Assembly (NCBI GenBank): GCA_031257655.1 | Contig: JAIROF010000097.1 | Location: 1 to 15,489 of the forward strand | DNA: 15,489 nt | From: Prevotellaceae bacterium | GTDB lineage: Bacteria > Bacteroidota > Bacteroidia > Bacteroidales > UBA932 | Reading direction: 5' to 3' | The notes under the pieces: generated by a model | Database searches by the model: none | What the model saw: only the letters and a program-made list of their open reading frames with translations | What the model was told of the DNA's origin: nothing | Translations under genes and position numbers: made by a program | In this document: one piece after another, positions 7,272 to 13,844 of the stretch | Numbering within the stretch: the stretch's first letter is position 1 | Layout of the letters: each line of letters starts with the position of its first letter

Positions 7272-7748
7272 GCGCCTCGCGCCATTAACCATTAACCATT
7301 AAAAAGCGCCTCGCGCCATTAACCATTAACCATTAAAAAGCGCCTCGCGCCATTAACCATTAACCATTAACCGTTAACCATTAAAAAGCGCCTCGCGCCA
7401 TTAACCATTAACCATTAACCATTAAAAAGCGCCTCGCGCCATTAACCATTAACCATTAACCATTAAAAAGCGCCTCGCGCCATTAACCATTAACCATTAA
7501 CCGTTAACCATTAAAAAGCGCCTCGCGCCATTAACCATTAACCGTTAACCATTAACCATTAAAAAGCGCCTCGCGCCATTAACCATTAACCGTTAACCGT
7601 TAACCATTAAAAAGCGCCTCGCGCCATTAACCATTAACCGTTAACCATTAACCATTAAAAAGCGCCTCGCGCCATTAACCATTAACCGTTAACCATTAAC
7701 CATTAAAAAGCGCCATTAACCATTAACCGTTAACCATTAACCATTAAA
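7272..7748 (+). repeat. Main two-level heptad/spacer array
   Basis: The spacer GCGCCTCGCGCC starts at 7272, 7306, 7340, 7388, 7429, 7470, 7518, 7566, 7614 and 7662, with a shortened GCGCC at 7710. Between spacers are runs of TTAACCA or TTAACCG closed by TTAAAAA. The steps are 34, 34, 48, 41, 41, 48, 48, 48, 48 and 48 bp, always 34 plus a multiple of 7. The unit length thus changes by whole heptads inside a larger tandem repeat. TTAACCG variants concentrate in the right half, suggesting spread by local duplication. The array ends 19 bp from the trmH stop. On the minus strand each unit reads as stop codons, a GCGC-GAG-GCGC hairpin and a T5 run. Confidence 0.9.
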
Positions 7749-7767
7749 ATAGGTATTTTATTGCAGC

Positions 7768-8439
7768 TCACAATCCGTGTCGTCGGAGGATTTGGTCGCT
7801 GTGGCGCACCGATTTTTTGAGCCACGTGAGGAGGAGCTCCTCCTTTTCGTCGTCGTCCAGCTGCCAGGCAGCGCCTTGCCTTCTGAGCATTTGCGCCAGC
7901 TGCCGCAGCGCGATGGCGGCGCACACCGACAGGTTGAGGCTTTCGACAAAGCCGTACATGGGCACCGTTACAAGCTCGTCGGCGGCGCTCATGGCCGCGT
8001 CGGAGAGGCCGGTGTATTCGGCGCCGAACATCAGCGCCACCCTACCTGTTTTCAGGTCGAGCTCGTCGATTGGCCTGGCGTCTTTTCGGGGCGTAGTGGC
8101 CACCAGCCGGTAGCCGCTTTGGCGCAGGTGCGCCGCCGCCGCCGGCAGGGGCTGCTCGTGCTGCCTGCCGTACCGGTGCAGGGTGAGCCACTTGTCGCTG
8201 CCCATGGCAACGTCGCGGTACAGCCTGAAGGGGTTGCGCTGCTCCACGATGTGCACGTCCTGCACGCCGAAGGCGTCGCACGAGCGCAGGGCGGCGCTTG
8301 CGTTTTGCGGCTGAAAAATATCCTCAAGGCAGATGGTGAGGTAGCGCGTTCGCCCGGCCAGCACGCGTTGCAGCTGCTCTACGCGGGCTTCGGTGGAGCA
8401 CGCTGCAAGGATGGATATGGCTTGGCGGCGCTGGTGCAC
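7768..8439 (-). CDS. trmH: TrmH/SpoU-family RNA 2'-O-methyltransferase, probably tRNA (Gm18)
   Basis: The 223-residue product carries the three SPOUT motifs of the TrmH group. Motif 1 is N46-ASAALR52 followed by CDAFGVQDVHIVE, with the Arg used in catalysis. Motif 2 is FGAEYTGLS near 138-146. Motif 3 is VPMYGFVESLNLSVCAA near 159-175, which forms the trefoil-knot S-adenosylmethionine site. The family methylates the 2'-OH of a guanosine in the tRNA D-loop; the exact target is inferred. The start is a GTG at 8439; no better ATG is seen. The gene lies 99 bp downstream of HU on the same strand, with no TAnnTTTG box in the gap, so it may be read from the HU promoter. Its end abuts the heptad array. 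Confidence 0.88.
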   Translation of the reverse strand: MHQRRQAISILAACSTEARVEQLQRVLAGRTRYLTICLEDIFQPQNASAALRSCDAFGVQDVHIVEQRNPFRLYRDVAMGSDKWLTLHRYGRQHEQPLPAAAAHLRQSGYRLVATTPRKDARPIDELDLKTGRVALMFGAEYTGLSDAAMSAADELVTVPMYGFVESLNLSVCAAIALRQLAQMLRRQGAAWQLDDDEKEELLLTWLKKSVRHSDQILRRHGL

Positions 8440-8529
8440 GGTGTGGAGAAATAAGGGGAGAAACAGGTGGAGAAATAAAAAGGGGAAATCTTGCGACCCC
8501 CCCCTTGTTTTGGCAAACAGGTTGCAAAC

Positions 8530-8550
8530 CTTGCTTTCTTAGAAAGCAAG
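8530..8550 (-). other. Hairpin with the HU stop codon in its loop
   Basis: On the minus strand CTTGCTTTC is followed by TAA and GAAAGCAAG: a perfect 9-bp stem whose 3-base loop is the HU stop codon. No T run follows, so it is not a standard Rho-independent terminator. It could protect the 3' end of the HU message or separate HU from trmH expression. Confidence 0.55.
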
Positions 8551-8802
8551 ATTTCCGCCGGCTTTGAACTTGGCAACTTTCTTGGCCTTAATTTTGATCG
8601 GCTCGCCCGTGCGAGGGTTCCGTCCGGTGCGGGCGCTGCGCTGCGAAACGCTGAAAGTTCCAAAGCCAACAAGAGCAATCTTGTCACCTTTTTTGAGAGA
8701 TTTTGCAACAACCTCGGTGAAAGCGTCCAATGCGCGCTTGGCATCGGCTTTTGTCAATCCTGCTTTGCCTGCAATAGCATCAACTAACTGAGCTTTGTTC
8801 AT
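8539..8802 (-). CDS. hup: HU-family nucleoid DNA-binding protein
   Basis: At 87 residues this matches the normal HU length. It starts MNKAQLVDAIAGKAGLTKADA, the two-helix dimerisation region, and has the conserved arm sequence GFGTFSVSQRSARTGRNP (about residues 46-63) with the RNPRTGE tip that inserts into the minor groove. HU bends and compacts DNA as a dimer and works without strong sequence preference. It has its own promoter, 63 bp or more upstream, with an AT-rich leader. A hairpin spans its stop codon and trmH follows. Confidence 0.95.
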   Translation of the reverse strand: MNKAQLVDAIAGKAGLTKADAKRALDAFTEVVAKSLKKGDKIALVGFGTFSVSQRSARTGRNPRTGEPIKIKAKKVAKFKAGGNLAF

Positions 8803-8864
8803 AATATTTGTTTTTAGAAATTTAAAAAAATGTGATTAAAAAAACGTGCGTATGAAAACGCTCA

Positions 8865-8896
8865 CAAAAATACGTGTGTTCGCCTGATTTTCCAAA
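8865..8896 (-). promoter_or_regulatory. Bacteroidota-type promoter for HU
   Basis: On the minus strand the -7 box TATTTTTG (8872 down to 8865) fits TAnnTTTG exactly. A TTTG -33 box (8896 to 8893) lies 20 bp upstream, the expected spacing for the Bacteroidota primary sigma factor. The start would fall near 8858, giving an AT-rich leader of about 55 bases. Confidence 0.75.
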
Positions 8897-9008
8897 TTTT
8901 TTCGGCTTTTTTTTCGAGTATTTTCGTCATTCTGAGATGGTTTCATGCTATTTTGAATGGCAACATCCACGTTTTCAGCGCATTGCCTTAACTGCTTGCA
9001 GCAAAGAA

Positions 9009-9043
9009 AATATCAACAATTTCGCAGATTTTCTGTTGATATT
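9009..9043 (-). terminator. Possible terminator of the lpx transcript
   Basis: AATATCAACA (9009-9018) and TGTTGATATT (9034-9043) form a 10-bp AT-rich stem with a 15-base loop. On the minus strand it comes two bases after the stop of the small ORF at 9045 and is followed by TTCTTTGC, a weak T-rich tail. An alternative AACAAT/ATTGTT pairing exists. The rest of the gap 8897-9044 shows no gene. Confidence 0.35.
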
Positions 9044-9044
9044 G

Positions 9045-9260
9045 TTAGTGTTGGCGGCGCTTGGCGGCACCCATTGCTCCGGTTCCGGCCTCGGGGCGAT
9101 GCGCTACTTCGCTGTCACCCTGCATTTTGCCAGGCTTTTTGGGGGGGGGCTCCGCCGGGGAGGTACCGTTGGCGGCGCTGGTGTTCTTTTTTTCGGCGCG
9201 GCCGCAACGCCGCAGCGCCAGGCCAGCGTTGCCGCGCACAGCATTTTTTTTTGCGCGCAT
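9045..9260 (-). CDS. Doubtful small ORF overlapping the lpxA stop
   Basis: A 71-residue frame starts at an ATG overlapping the lpxA stop by one base (TGATG), a layout that permits coupled translation. The product (MRAKKNAVRG...) is basic and rich in Ala, Pro and Lys; I recognise no domain. The frame crosses an A9 run just after the start and a C9 run in the middle (9141-9149), so its reading phase is uncertain. A second phase starting just after the A9 run also has a hydrophobic beginning (MLCAATLAW). It may be a degraded gene or untranslated. Confidence 0.25.
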   Translation of the reverse strand: MRAKKNAVRGNAGLALRRCGRAEKKNTSAANGTSPAEPPPKKPGKMQGDSEVAHRPEAGTGAMGAAKRRQH

Positions 9261-10051
9261 CAGAGGTCCATTTCCACCGCGCCGCTCACGTTTGCCTTTA
9301 TCACGCCGCGCTTGCTGCTGCGCACAAAGCGGAGGATGACGTCGCGCTCAGCGCTTGCGGGCAGCTTTTCTATTTCCTCGCACGCCTGCGTAACGTTGAG
9401 CTTGCTTTGGTATACGATGCGGTATATGTCGTGTATTTTTTCCACCTGCTCTGCGGTGTAGCCCCGCCTGCGGAGGCCTATCGTGTTGACGCCGCCGTAG
9501 GCCAGCGGATCGTGCCCGGCGAGGACGTAGGGCGGCACGTCCTTTCCGATTTTTGAGCCGCCGGAGATCATGGCGTGCGCGCCGATGTGGACAAACTGGT
9601 GCGCCAGCGCGCCGCCGCCTACGATTGCCCAGTCGCCCACCTCCACCTCGCCCGCCAGGCCGACGTACCCCGCCAGGATGGCGTTGCTGCCAATGCGGCA
9701 GTCGTGCGCTATGTGCACGTACGACATGACCAGGGTGTTGCTGCCTACCACCGTGCGCAGCTTGCCGCTTGCCGCCGTGCCGCGGTTAACGGTCACGTAC
9801 TCGCGGATGGTGGTGTTGTCGCCGATTTCGGCGGTAGAAAATTCGCCTTTGAACTTCAAATCCTGCGGCTCGCCGGCAATCACCGCGCCAGGGTATATCC
9901 GGCAATTTTTGCCTATGCGCGCGCCGTTCATCAGCACAGCGTTGGCGCCTATCCATGTGCCTTCGCCTACAACCACGTCCTGGTGAATCGTGGCAAAAGG
10001 CTCTACGACTACGTTTGCGCCTACCTTGGCGTCGGGGTGAACATTATTCAT
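9260..10051 (-). CDS. lpxA: UDP-N-acetylglucosamine acyltransferase LpxA
   Basis: LpxA transfers a 3-hydroxyacyl chain from acyl carrier protein to the 3-OH of UDP-GlcNAc, the first step of lipid A synthesis, in the cytoplasm. From ATG 10051 the protein has 263 residues, the usual size. The frame is open to 10126, but the extra 25 residues do not resemble the family, whereas MNNVHPDAKVGANV begins the left-handed beta-helix at once. Hexapeptide repeats run to about residue 190. VHIAHDC (residues 112-118) carries the general-base histidine, here H116. A helical C-terminal domain includes IGLRRRGYTAEQV. It lies 255 bp downstream of lpxC-fabZ; that spacer (10052-10306) is AT-rich with short ATTC repeats and no clear promoter. 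Confidence 0.95.
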   Translation of the reverse strand: MNNVHPDAKVGANVVVEPFATIHQDVVVGEGTWIGANAVLMNGARIGKNCRIYPGAVIAGEPQDLKFKGEFSTAEIGDNTTIREYVTVNRGTAASGKLRTVVGSNTLVMSYVHIAHDCRIGSNAILAGYVGLAGEVEVGDWAIVGGGALAHQFVHIGAHAMISGGSKIGKDVPPYVLAGHDPLAYGGVNTIGLRRRGYTAEQVEKIHDIYRIVYQSKLNVTQACEEIEKLPASAERDVILRFVRSSKRGVIKANVSGAVEMDL

Positions 10052-10306
10052 TATTGTAATTTTGAGTTTTAAAATTTGAGCTATGCTTCGCGCGGCGTAT
10101 TTTTTGGGGTCGGCCGTTAGCGCCATAATCTCTCATTCAACCTTTGTAAATTGTTTAATTTAGTGATTGTTGACATTTTATAACGGCTGTATTTTTATAT
10201 ACTTCACACGGTCGAAAATTGCGTTTCATTTTTTTAGCGCGCAGCATAAGCCGCTTGCGAAAGTCGAATCATTCATTCATTCAACGTTCGGCATTCGGCG
10301 TTTTCC

Positions 10307-11698
10307 TCACCTGTTTTTCGTCACCTGCGCCAGCAGGTCGCTTTCGGTCACGAGGGCGTCGCCCACAAACGCCTGCGCCAGCATGTGCACCAGCCCGCGG
10401 CGGATAGGCTCCACGAGCTTCAGGCTGAGCACGAGCGTGTCGCCGGGGACGACCATTTTTTTGAACTTTACGCCCTCCATCTTCAGGAAGTAGGTGCTGT
10501 AGTGCTCCGGGTCGGGCACGTTGCTGAGCGCCAGGATGCCGCCGCACTGCGCCATGGCCTCTACGATGAGCACGCCGGGCATGACCGGCTCGTCGGGGAA
10601 GTGCCCCGTAAAGAACGCCTCGTTCATCGTCACGTTTTTCACGCCCACCACCGATTCGGCGTCCATGCTGATGATTTTGTCCACCAGCAGGAAGGGCGGG
10701 CGGTGCGGCAGCGTTTTTTTTATCCGGATGATGTCGTACAGCGGCGGGTCGTTGGGGTTGTACCTGGGCGCGACGGGCCTGAGGCTTTGCTTTTTGATGA
10801 TTTTGCGGAGCTCCCGGGCAAACTCCGTGTTGGCTTGGTGGCCGGGGCGCGTGGCAATAATTTTTCCCTTTATGGGGAGGCCTACCAGCATGAGGTCGCC
10901 CGCGAGGTCGAGCAGCTTGTGGCGCGCCGGCTCGTTGGCAAACCGCAGCTCGAGGTTGTTGAGGTAGCCTTCGGGCAGCCGCGCTATGCTGGGCTTGTTG
11001 AACAGGTGCGCCACGCGGTCGATGTCGCGCTGCGTAACCTCCTGCTCCACGATTACGATGGCGTTGTCTGCGTCGCCGCCCTTTATGAGGTTGTTTTGGC
11101 GCAGAAATTCGAGCTCGTGGAAGAAGACAAACGTGCGGCAGGGCGCGATTTGCTCGGGGATGTCGTCCACCGAGCCGATTTCGGCGTACTGGCACCCCAG
11201 CACCCTGGAGCCGAAGTCGATGTGGACGCTGGCGCTGAAGTGGTCGTCGGGGTAGAGCGCGATTTCGGTGTTCTTTTTTTCGTTGCGCAGCACAATTTTT
11301 TTCGTCACCTCAAAGTAGGCGCGCTTTTCCGGGAGCTCCTCAACGAGCGCTTTGAGGCTTTGCACGTACTTGAGCGCGCTGCCGTCCATGATGGGCGCTT
11401 CGGGCGCGTTGATGCGTATCAGCGCGTTGTCGATGCCCAGCCCAAAGAGCGCCGCCATGACGTGCTCGATGGTGCTCACCTTTACGCCGTCGTGGTCGAT
11501 GGTGGTGCCCCGCGAGGTGTCGGTAACGTAGTCGGCAATGGCGCTTATCACGGGGGCGCCGGGCAGGTCTGTTCGCTGAAACTTTACCCCGTGGTTGGCG
11601 GCGGCCGGGCAAATGGTCATCTCCACCAGCAGGCCGGTGTGCAAGCCTTTTCCGCTAAATGTGATTTCTTTCTTTATGGTTCGTTGATTATTCTGCAT
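10307..11698 (-). CDS. lpxC-fabZ: Bifunctional LpxC deacetylase / FabZ 3-hydroxyacyl-ACP dehydratase
   Basis: One 463-residue protein with two enzymes, a fusion characteristic of Bacteroidota. The LpxC part (about 1-305) removes the acetyl group from UDP-3-acyl-GlcNAc, the committed step of lipid A synthesis. It shows TIEHVMAALFG with E78 and zinc ligand H79, MDGSALKYV at 104-112, HKLLD with zinc ligands H260 and D264, and RPGHQAN with catalytic H287. The FabZ part (about 320-463) dehydrates 3-hydroxyacyl-ACP in fatty acid synthesis: LPHRPPFLLVD (330-340), then GHFPDEPVMPG with catalytic H366 and IVEAMAQ with E380. Joining them puts the two users of the 3-hydroxyacyl-ACP pool under one control. 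A promoter lies just upstream, separate from lpxD. Confidence 0.97.
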   Translation of the reverse strand: MQNNQRTIKKEITFSGKGLHTGLLVEMTICPAAANHGVKFQRTDLPGAPVISAIADYVTDTSRGTTIDHDGVKVSTIEHVMAALFGLGIDNALIRINAPEAPIMDGSALKYVQSLKALVEELPEKRAYFEVTKKIVLRNEKKNTEIALYPDDHFSASVHIDFGSRVLGCQYAEIGSVDDIPEQIAPCRTFVFFHELEFLRQNNLIKGGDADNAIVIVEQEVTQRDIDRVAHLFNKPSIARLPEGYLNNLELRFANEPARHKLLDLAGDLMLVGLPIKGKIIATRPGHQANTEFARELRKIIKKQSLRPVAPRYNPNDPPLYDIIRIKKTLPHRPPFLLVDKIISMDAESVVGVKNVTMNEAFFTGHFPDEPVMPGVLIVEAMAQCGGILALSNVPDPEHYSTYFLKMEGVKFKKMVVPGDTLVLSLKLVEPIRRGLVHMLAQAFVGDALVTESDLLAQVTKNR

Positions 11699-11727
11699 AT
11701 ACGGTTAAATTAACATAAAAACAGGCG

Positions 11728-11760
11728 CAAAGGTAATGGAAAAACTTGTAAGTTGCCAAC
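11728..11760 (-). promoter_or_regulatory. Promoter for lpxC-fabZ inside the lpx cluster
   Basis: On the minus strand TACCTTTG (11735 to 11728) matches TAnnTTTG exactly, and GTTG (11760 to 11757) is a three-of-four match to the -33 box with a 21-bp spacer. The leader would be about 20-25 bases. It allows lpxC-fabZ and perhaps lpxA to be transcribed independently of lpxD. Confidence 0.6.
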
Positions 11761-11855
11761 TATTTTCAGCAATGCGTTAGCCTGCAACCGGTTGTAGCGC
11801 CACCGCCTTGAACTCTCCGGCGCCATTTGGGGGGGGGAGGGTGCGCTTGGCGCGC

Positions 11856-12899
11856 CTACGGCTTACCTTTTTTGATGCCGCTGATTTCCTGCTCCAGCAG
11901 GGATACCTTTTTCTGCAAATCCGGCAGGTTTTTGAATACTACGTAGCTCCGGCGGTATGCGCCAATCGGCATGTTGGGGAACCCCATGTGCGTTTCGTTG
12001 TCCTTAATGTTGCTGGACACGCCTGCTCGCGCCGTGAGCGCAACGTTGTTGCCGATGTTGAGGTGGCCAATCACGCCGGACTGCCCGCCAAACATGCAGC
12101 CTTCGCCTATTTTGGTTGATCCGGCAATGCCCGTCAGCGCGGCCATCACGGTGTTTTTCCCGACCTCCACGTTGTGGGCTATGTGGACGAGGTTGTCCAG
12201 CTTTACCCCGCGGTGGATGACGGTGGCGCCCATCGTGGCGCGGTCTATGCAGGTGTTTGCGCCTATCTCCACGTCGTCCTCCAGCACCACGGCGCCTATT
12301 TGGGGGATTTTTTTGTAGTTTTTGTTTTCGTCGGGGGCAAAGCCAAATCCGTCGGAGCCAACCACCGCGCCGGCGTGCAGGATGCAGCCGCTCCCCACGC
12401 GGCAGCCGGCGTAGATGGTTACGCCGGGGTAGAGGATGCAGTTGTCGCCAACGGTAACGTTGCTGCCGATGTACACGCGCGGAAAAATCTTGACGTTGTT
12501 GCCTATCTTGGCGCCTTTGCTGATGTAGGAAAACGCGCCGATGTAGCACTTTTTGCCCACCTTGGCCCGCCACGAAACGCGCGAGGGGTACTCGCGCCCG
12601 CTGCGCTGCGCGGCGCTCAGCGTGGCGTAGATGTCCAGCAGCGTGGCTATGCCGCGGTACGCATCGTCGACCCACACAACGGTGCACGGCGCCTGCTGCC
12701 GAAGCGTGAAGGATTTGTTGACTATGGCAATGCCGGCGCCGGTCTTGTACAGGTACTCCTCGTACTTGGGGTTGGCCAGAAAGCAAAGCGTGTCCGGCGT
12801 TGCCTGCTCTATGCGGGCAAATCCCGACACCCTGGCGTCGGGGTTGCCCTCCACTTCGCCGCTCAAATACGTGGCTATTTCTCGTGCTGATAGCTCCAT
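11856..12899 (-). CDS. lpxD: UDP-3-O-acylglucosamine N-acyltransferase LpxD
   Basis: LpxD adds the second 3-hydroxyacyl chain, on the 2-amino group left by LpxC. The 347-residue protein has the expected three parts. Residues about 1-100 form the uridine-binding domain (SAREIATYLSGEVEGNP, then DTLCFLANPKYEEYL). Residues 110-310 form a left-handed beta-helix with SDGFGFAP near 182-189 and VHIAHNV at 238-244, whose H242 is the likely catalytic base. A C-terminal coiled helix (LPDLQKKVSLLEQEISGIKK) follows. The start at 12899 fits the family. The upstream sequence is a TTGAA-type AT repeat and I see no TAnnTTTG promoter close by. A G9 run (11829-11837) lies in the 157-bp gap to lpxC-fabZ. Confidence 0.95.
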   Translation of the reverse strand: MELSAREIATYLSGEVEGNPDARVSGFARIEQATPDTLCFLANPKYEEYLYKTGAGIAIVNKSFTLRQQAPCTVVWVDDAYRGIATLLDIYATLSAAQRSGREYPSRVSWRAKVGKKCYIGAFSYISKGAKIGNNVKIFPRVYIGSNVTVGDNCILYPGVTIYAGCRVGSGCILHAGAVVGSDGFGFAPDENKNYKKIPQIGAVVLEDDVEIGANTCIDRATMGATVIHRGVKLDNLVHIAHNVEVGKNTVMAALTGIAGSTKIGEGCMFGGQSGVIGHLNIGNNVALTARAGVSSNIKDNETHMGFPNMPIGAYRRSYVVFKNLPDLQKKVSLLEQEISGIKKGKP

Positions 12900-13066
12900 G
12901 ATAAAGTTGAATGTTGAAAATTAAAAGTTGAAAAAGCAGGCGCCGCACGGCGGAACCCTGCGATTTGCTTTTTTAGCGCGCTGCTGCCGCCGCCGCTTTT
13001 TATGATGTACCCAGGCGGCGCATGTAGCTGTCTGATTTTAGCGCTGCCAAACAAATTTTGGCGTAA
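12900..13066. other. Spacer between the GNAT gene and lpxD, lpxD-proximal half
   Basis: No gene is seen. Next to lpxD is an AT-rich run (GTTGAATGTTGAAAATTAAA and neighbours, 12906-12931) similar to 221-239. GCCAAA (13046-13051) and TTTGGC (13057-13062) can pair. The frames here do not resemble proteins. The rest of the gap, to 13256, holds two strong inverted repeats listed separately. Confidence 0.5.
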
Positions 13067-13104
13067 GTAGCGGCAGGGCATACCCTGCCCTGCCCTGCCG
13101 CTAC
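13067..13104. repeat. Palindromic repeat GTAGCGGCAGGGCA...CCGCTAC
   Basis: Arms GTAGCGGCAGGGCA (13067-13080) and TGCCCTGCCGCTAC (13091-13104) are perfect reverse complements around TACCCTGCCC. The TGCCC motif is repeated in tandem in the right side, as if the palindrome gained two extra 5-bp copies. It has the same GTAG...CTAC ends and GCAT-like centre as the GTAGAGAC palindromes but different arms. Confidence 0.75.
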
Positions 13105-13110
13105 GCGCCT

Positions 13111-13172
13111 CTGTGAAGCCTCCGTGCGCCGCTGTGCAACTATTTACGCAGCGGCGCACGGAGGCTTCACAG
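13111..13172. repeat. Perfect 24-bp inverted repeat with 14-base loop
   Basis: The arms 13111-13134 (starting CTGTGAAGCCTCCG) and 13149-13172 are exact reverse complements around TGCAACTATTTACG. The CTGTGAA/CTCCGTG/CTGTGCAACT wording resembles a dispersed repeat I associate with Bacteroidota genomes. On the minus strand it lies 85 bp past the end of the GNAT gene and could end its transcript, although there is no T run. Confidence 0.8.
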
Positions 13173-13256
13173 TGAAACACGGAGAACGGGCTTCGGTGTG
13201 CTCCATGGCGCCCATTACGCGCGCAAAGCGTGCTCCCTGCTACTTTCTCAGCTACC

Positions 13257-13772
13257 TTATCCCGCCCACCCGCGACCCGCCTGCGGATACAGCAGGCCGC
13301 GCTCCAGCGTCCGCACGCTCTCCGACCACCGCGCCGGCAGAAACATTCGCTCCTTCAGCGAAATCTCTTCCGTAAACCCCAAGTCCTTATAGTACCCGAG
13401 CAGCTCCTCACTCGCCGGACACGTCGCTACGCAGCCAAATCCAAGCCGAAACGCCTGGCGCACCGCAAACCGTACCAGCGCCTTACCCCACCCGCGTCCG
13501 CGATACCGCTTGTCCACCGCCACCGCGTACAGATACGGACAGGCCCGAATCAGGCCGCCGGGCTCCAGCAGCCGCGCACCGAACACCAGATACGCCGCGC
13601 CGACCACCGCGCCGCGCTCCTCCGCCACTATCGCGCCTGCGGGTGTGTAGTGCTCGCGCAGGTACGCCAAAGCCTCCCCCGCGCCTCCAAACGCCTCCTG
13701 CCATATCGCGCCTATCGCCGCAAAGTCGCCGGGCAGCCCCGCCCGTATGCCCTCCGTCTCCATATCCGTCAT
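13257..13772 (-). CDS. GNAT-family N-acetyltransferase, substrate unknown
   Basis: The 171-residue product shows the GNAT fold: an N-terminal strand and helix (IRAGLPGDFAAIGAIWQEAF), motif A with the acetyl-CoA pyrophosphate loop (YAVAVDKRYRGRGWGKALV, about residues 82-100; RGRGWG fits the Q/RxxGxG/A rule), and motif B with YYKDLGFTEE. GNAT proteins move an acetyl group from acetyl-CoA to an amine; this one gives no clue to its acceptor. It sits between the HD gene and lpxD, 72 bp after the former, with strong inverted repeats between it and lpxD. In the usual Bacteroidota order the HD gene is next to lpxD, so this may be a later insertion. An alternative start is the Met at residue 4. Confidence 0.85.
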   Translation of the reverse strand: MTDMETEGIRAGLPGDFAAIGAIWQEAFGGAGEALAYLREHYTPAGAIVAEERGAVVGAAYLVFGARLLEPGGLIRACPYLYAVAVDKRYRGRGWGKALVRFAVRQAFRLGFGCVATCPASEELLGYYKDLGFTEEISLKERMFLPARWSESVRTLERGLLYPQAGRGWAG

Positions 13773-13844
13773 CTTCGCTTCATTTACGCCTTTACATTCT
13801 TAAACCGCGTGAAAACAGGCAGCCCTCCGCTCCAAGCGTAGCGT

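Noticed and set aside
7272..7748. CRISPR array
   Set aside because: There are regular repeats, but the sequence between spacers is the same heptad each time rather than unique spacers, unit length varies by 7, and no cas genes are present.
7272..7748. Replication origin iterons or telomere-like end
   Set aside because: The TTAACC-like heptad recalls telomeres and iterons, but there is no initiator gene or DnaA-box cluster, and the array is internal to a chromosome-type gene region.
10052..10126. N-terminal extension of LpxA by 25 residues
   Set aside because: The family starts directly with the beta-helix; the Met at 10051 gives the normal length.
10385..11713. Plus-strand open frame (442 codons) opposite lpxC-fabZ
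   Set aside because: The minus strand encodes a clear enzyme with all catalytic motifs; the plus frame is its mirror and has no family features.
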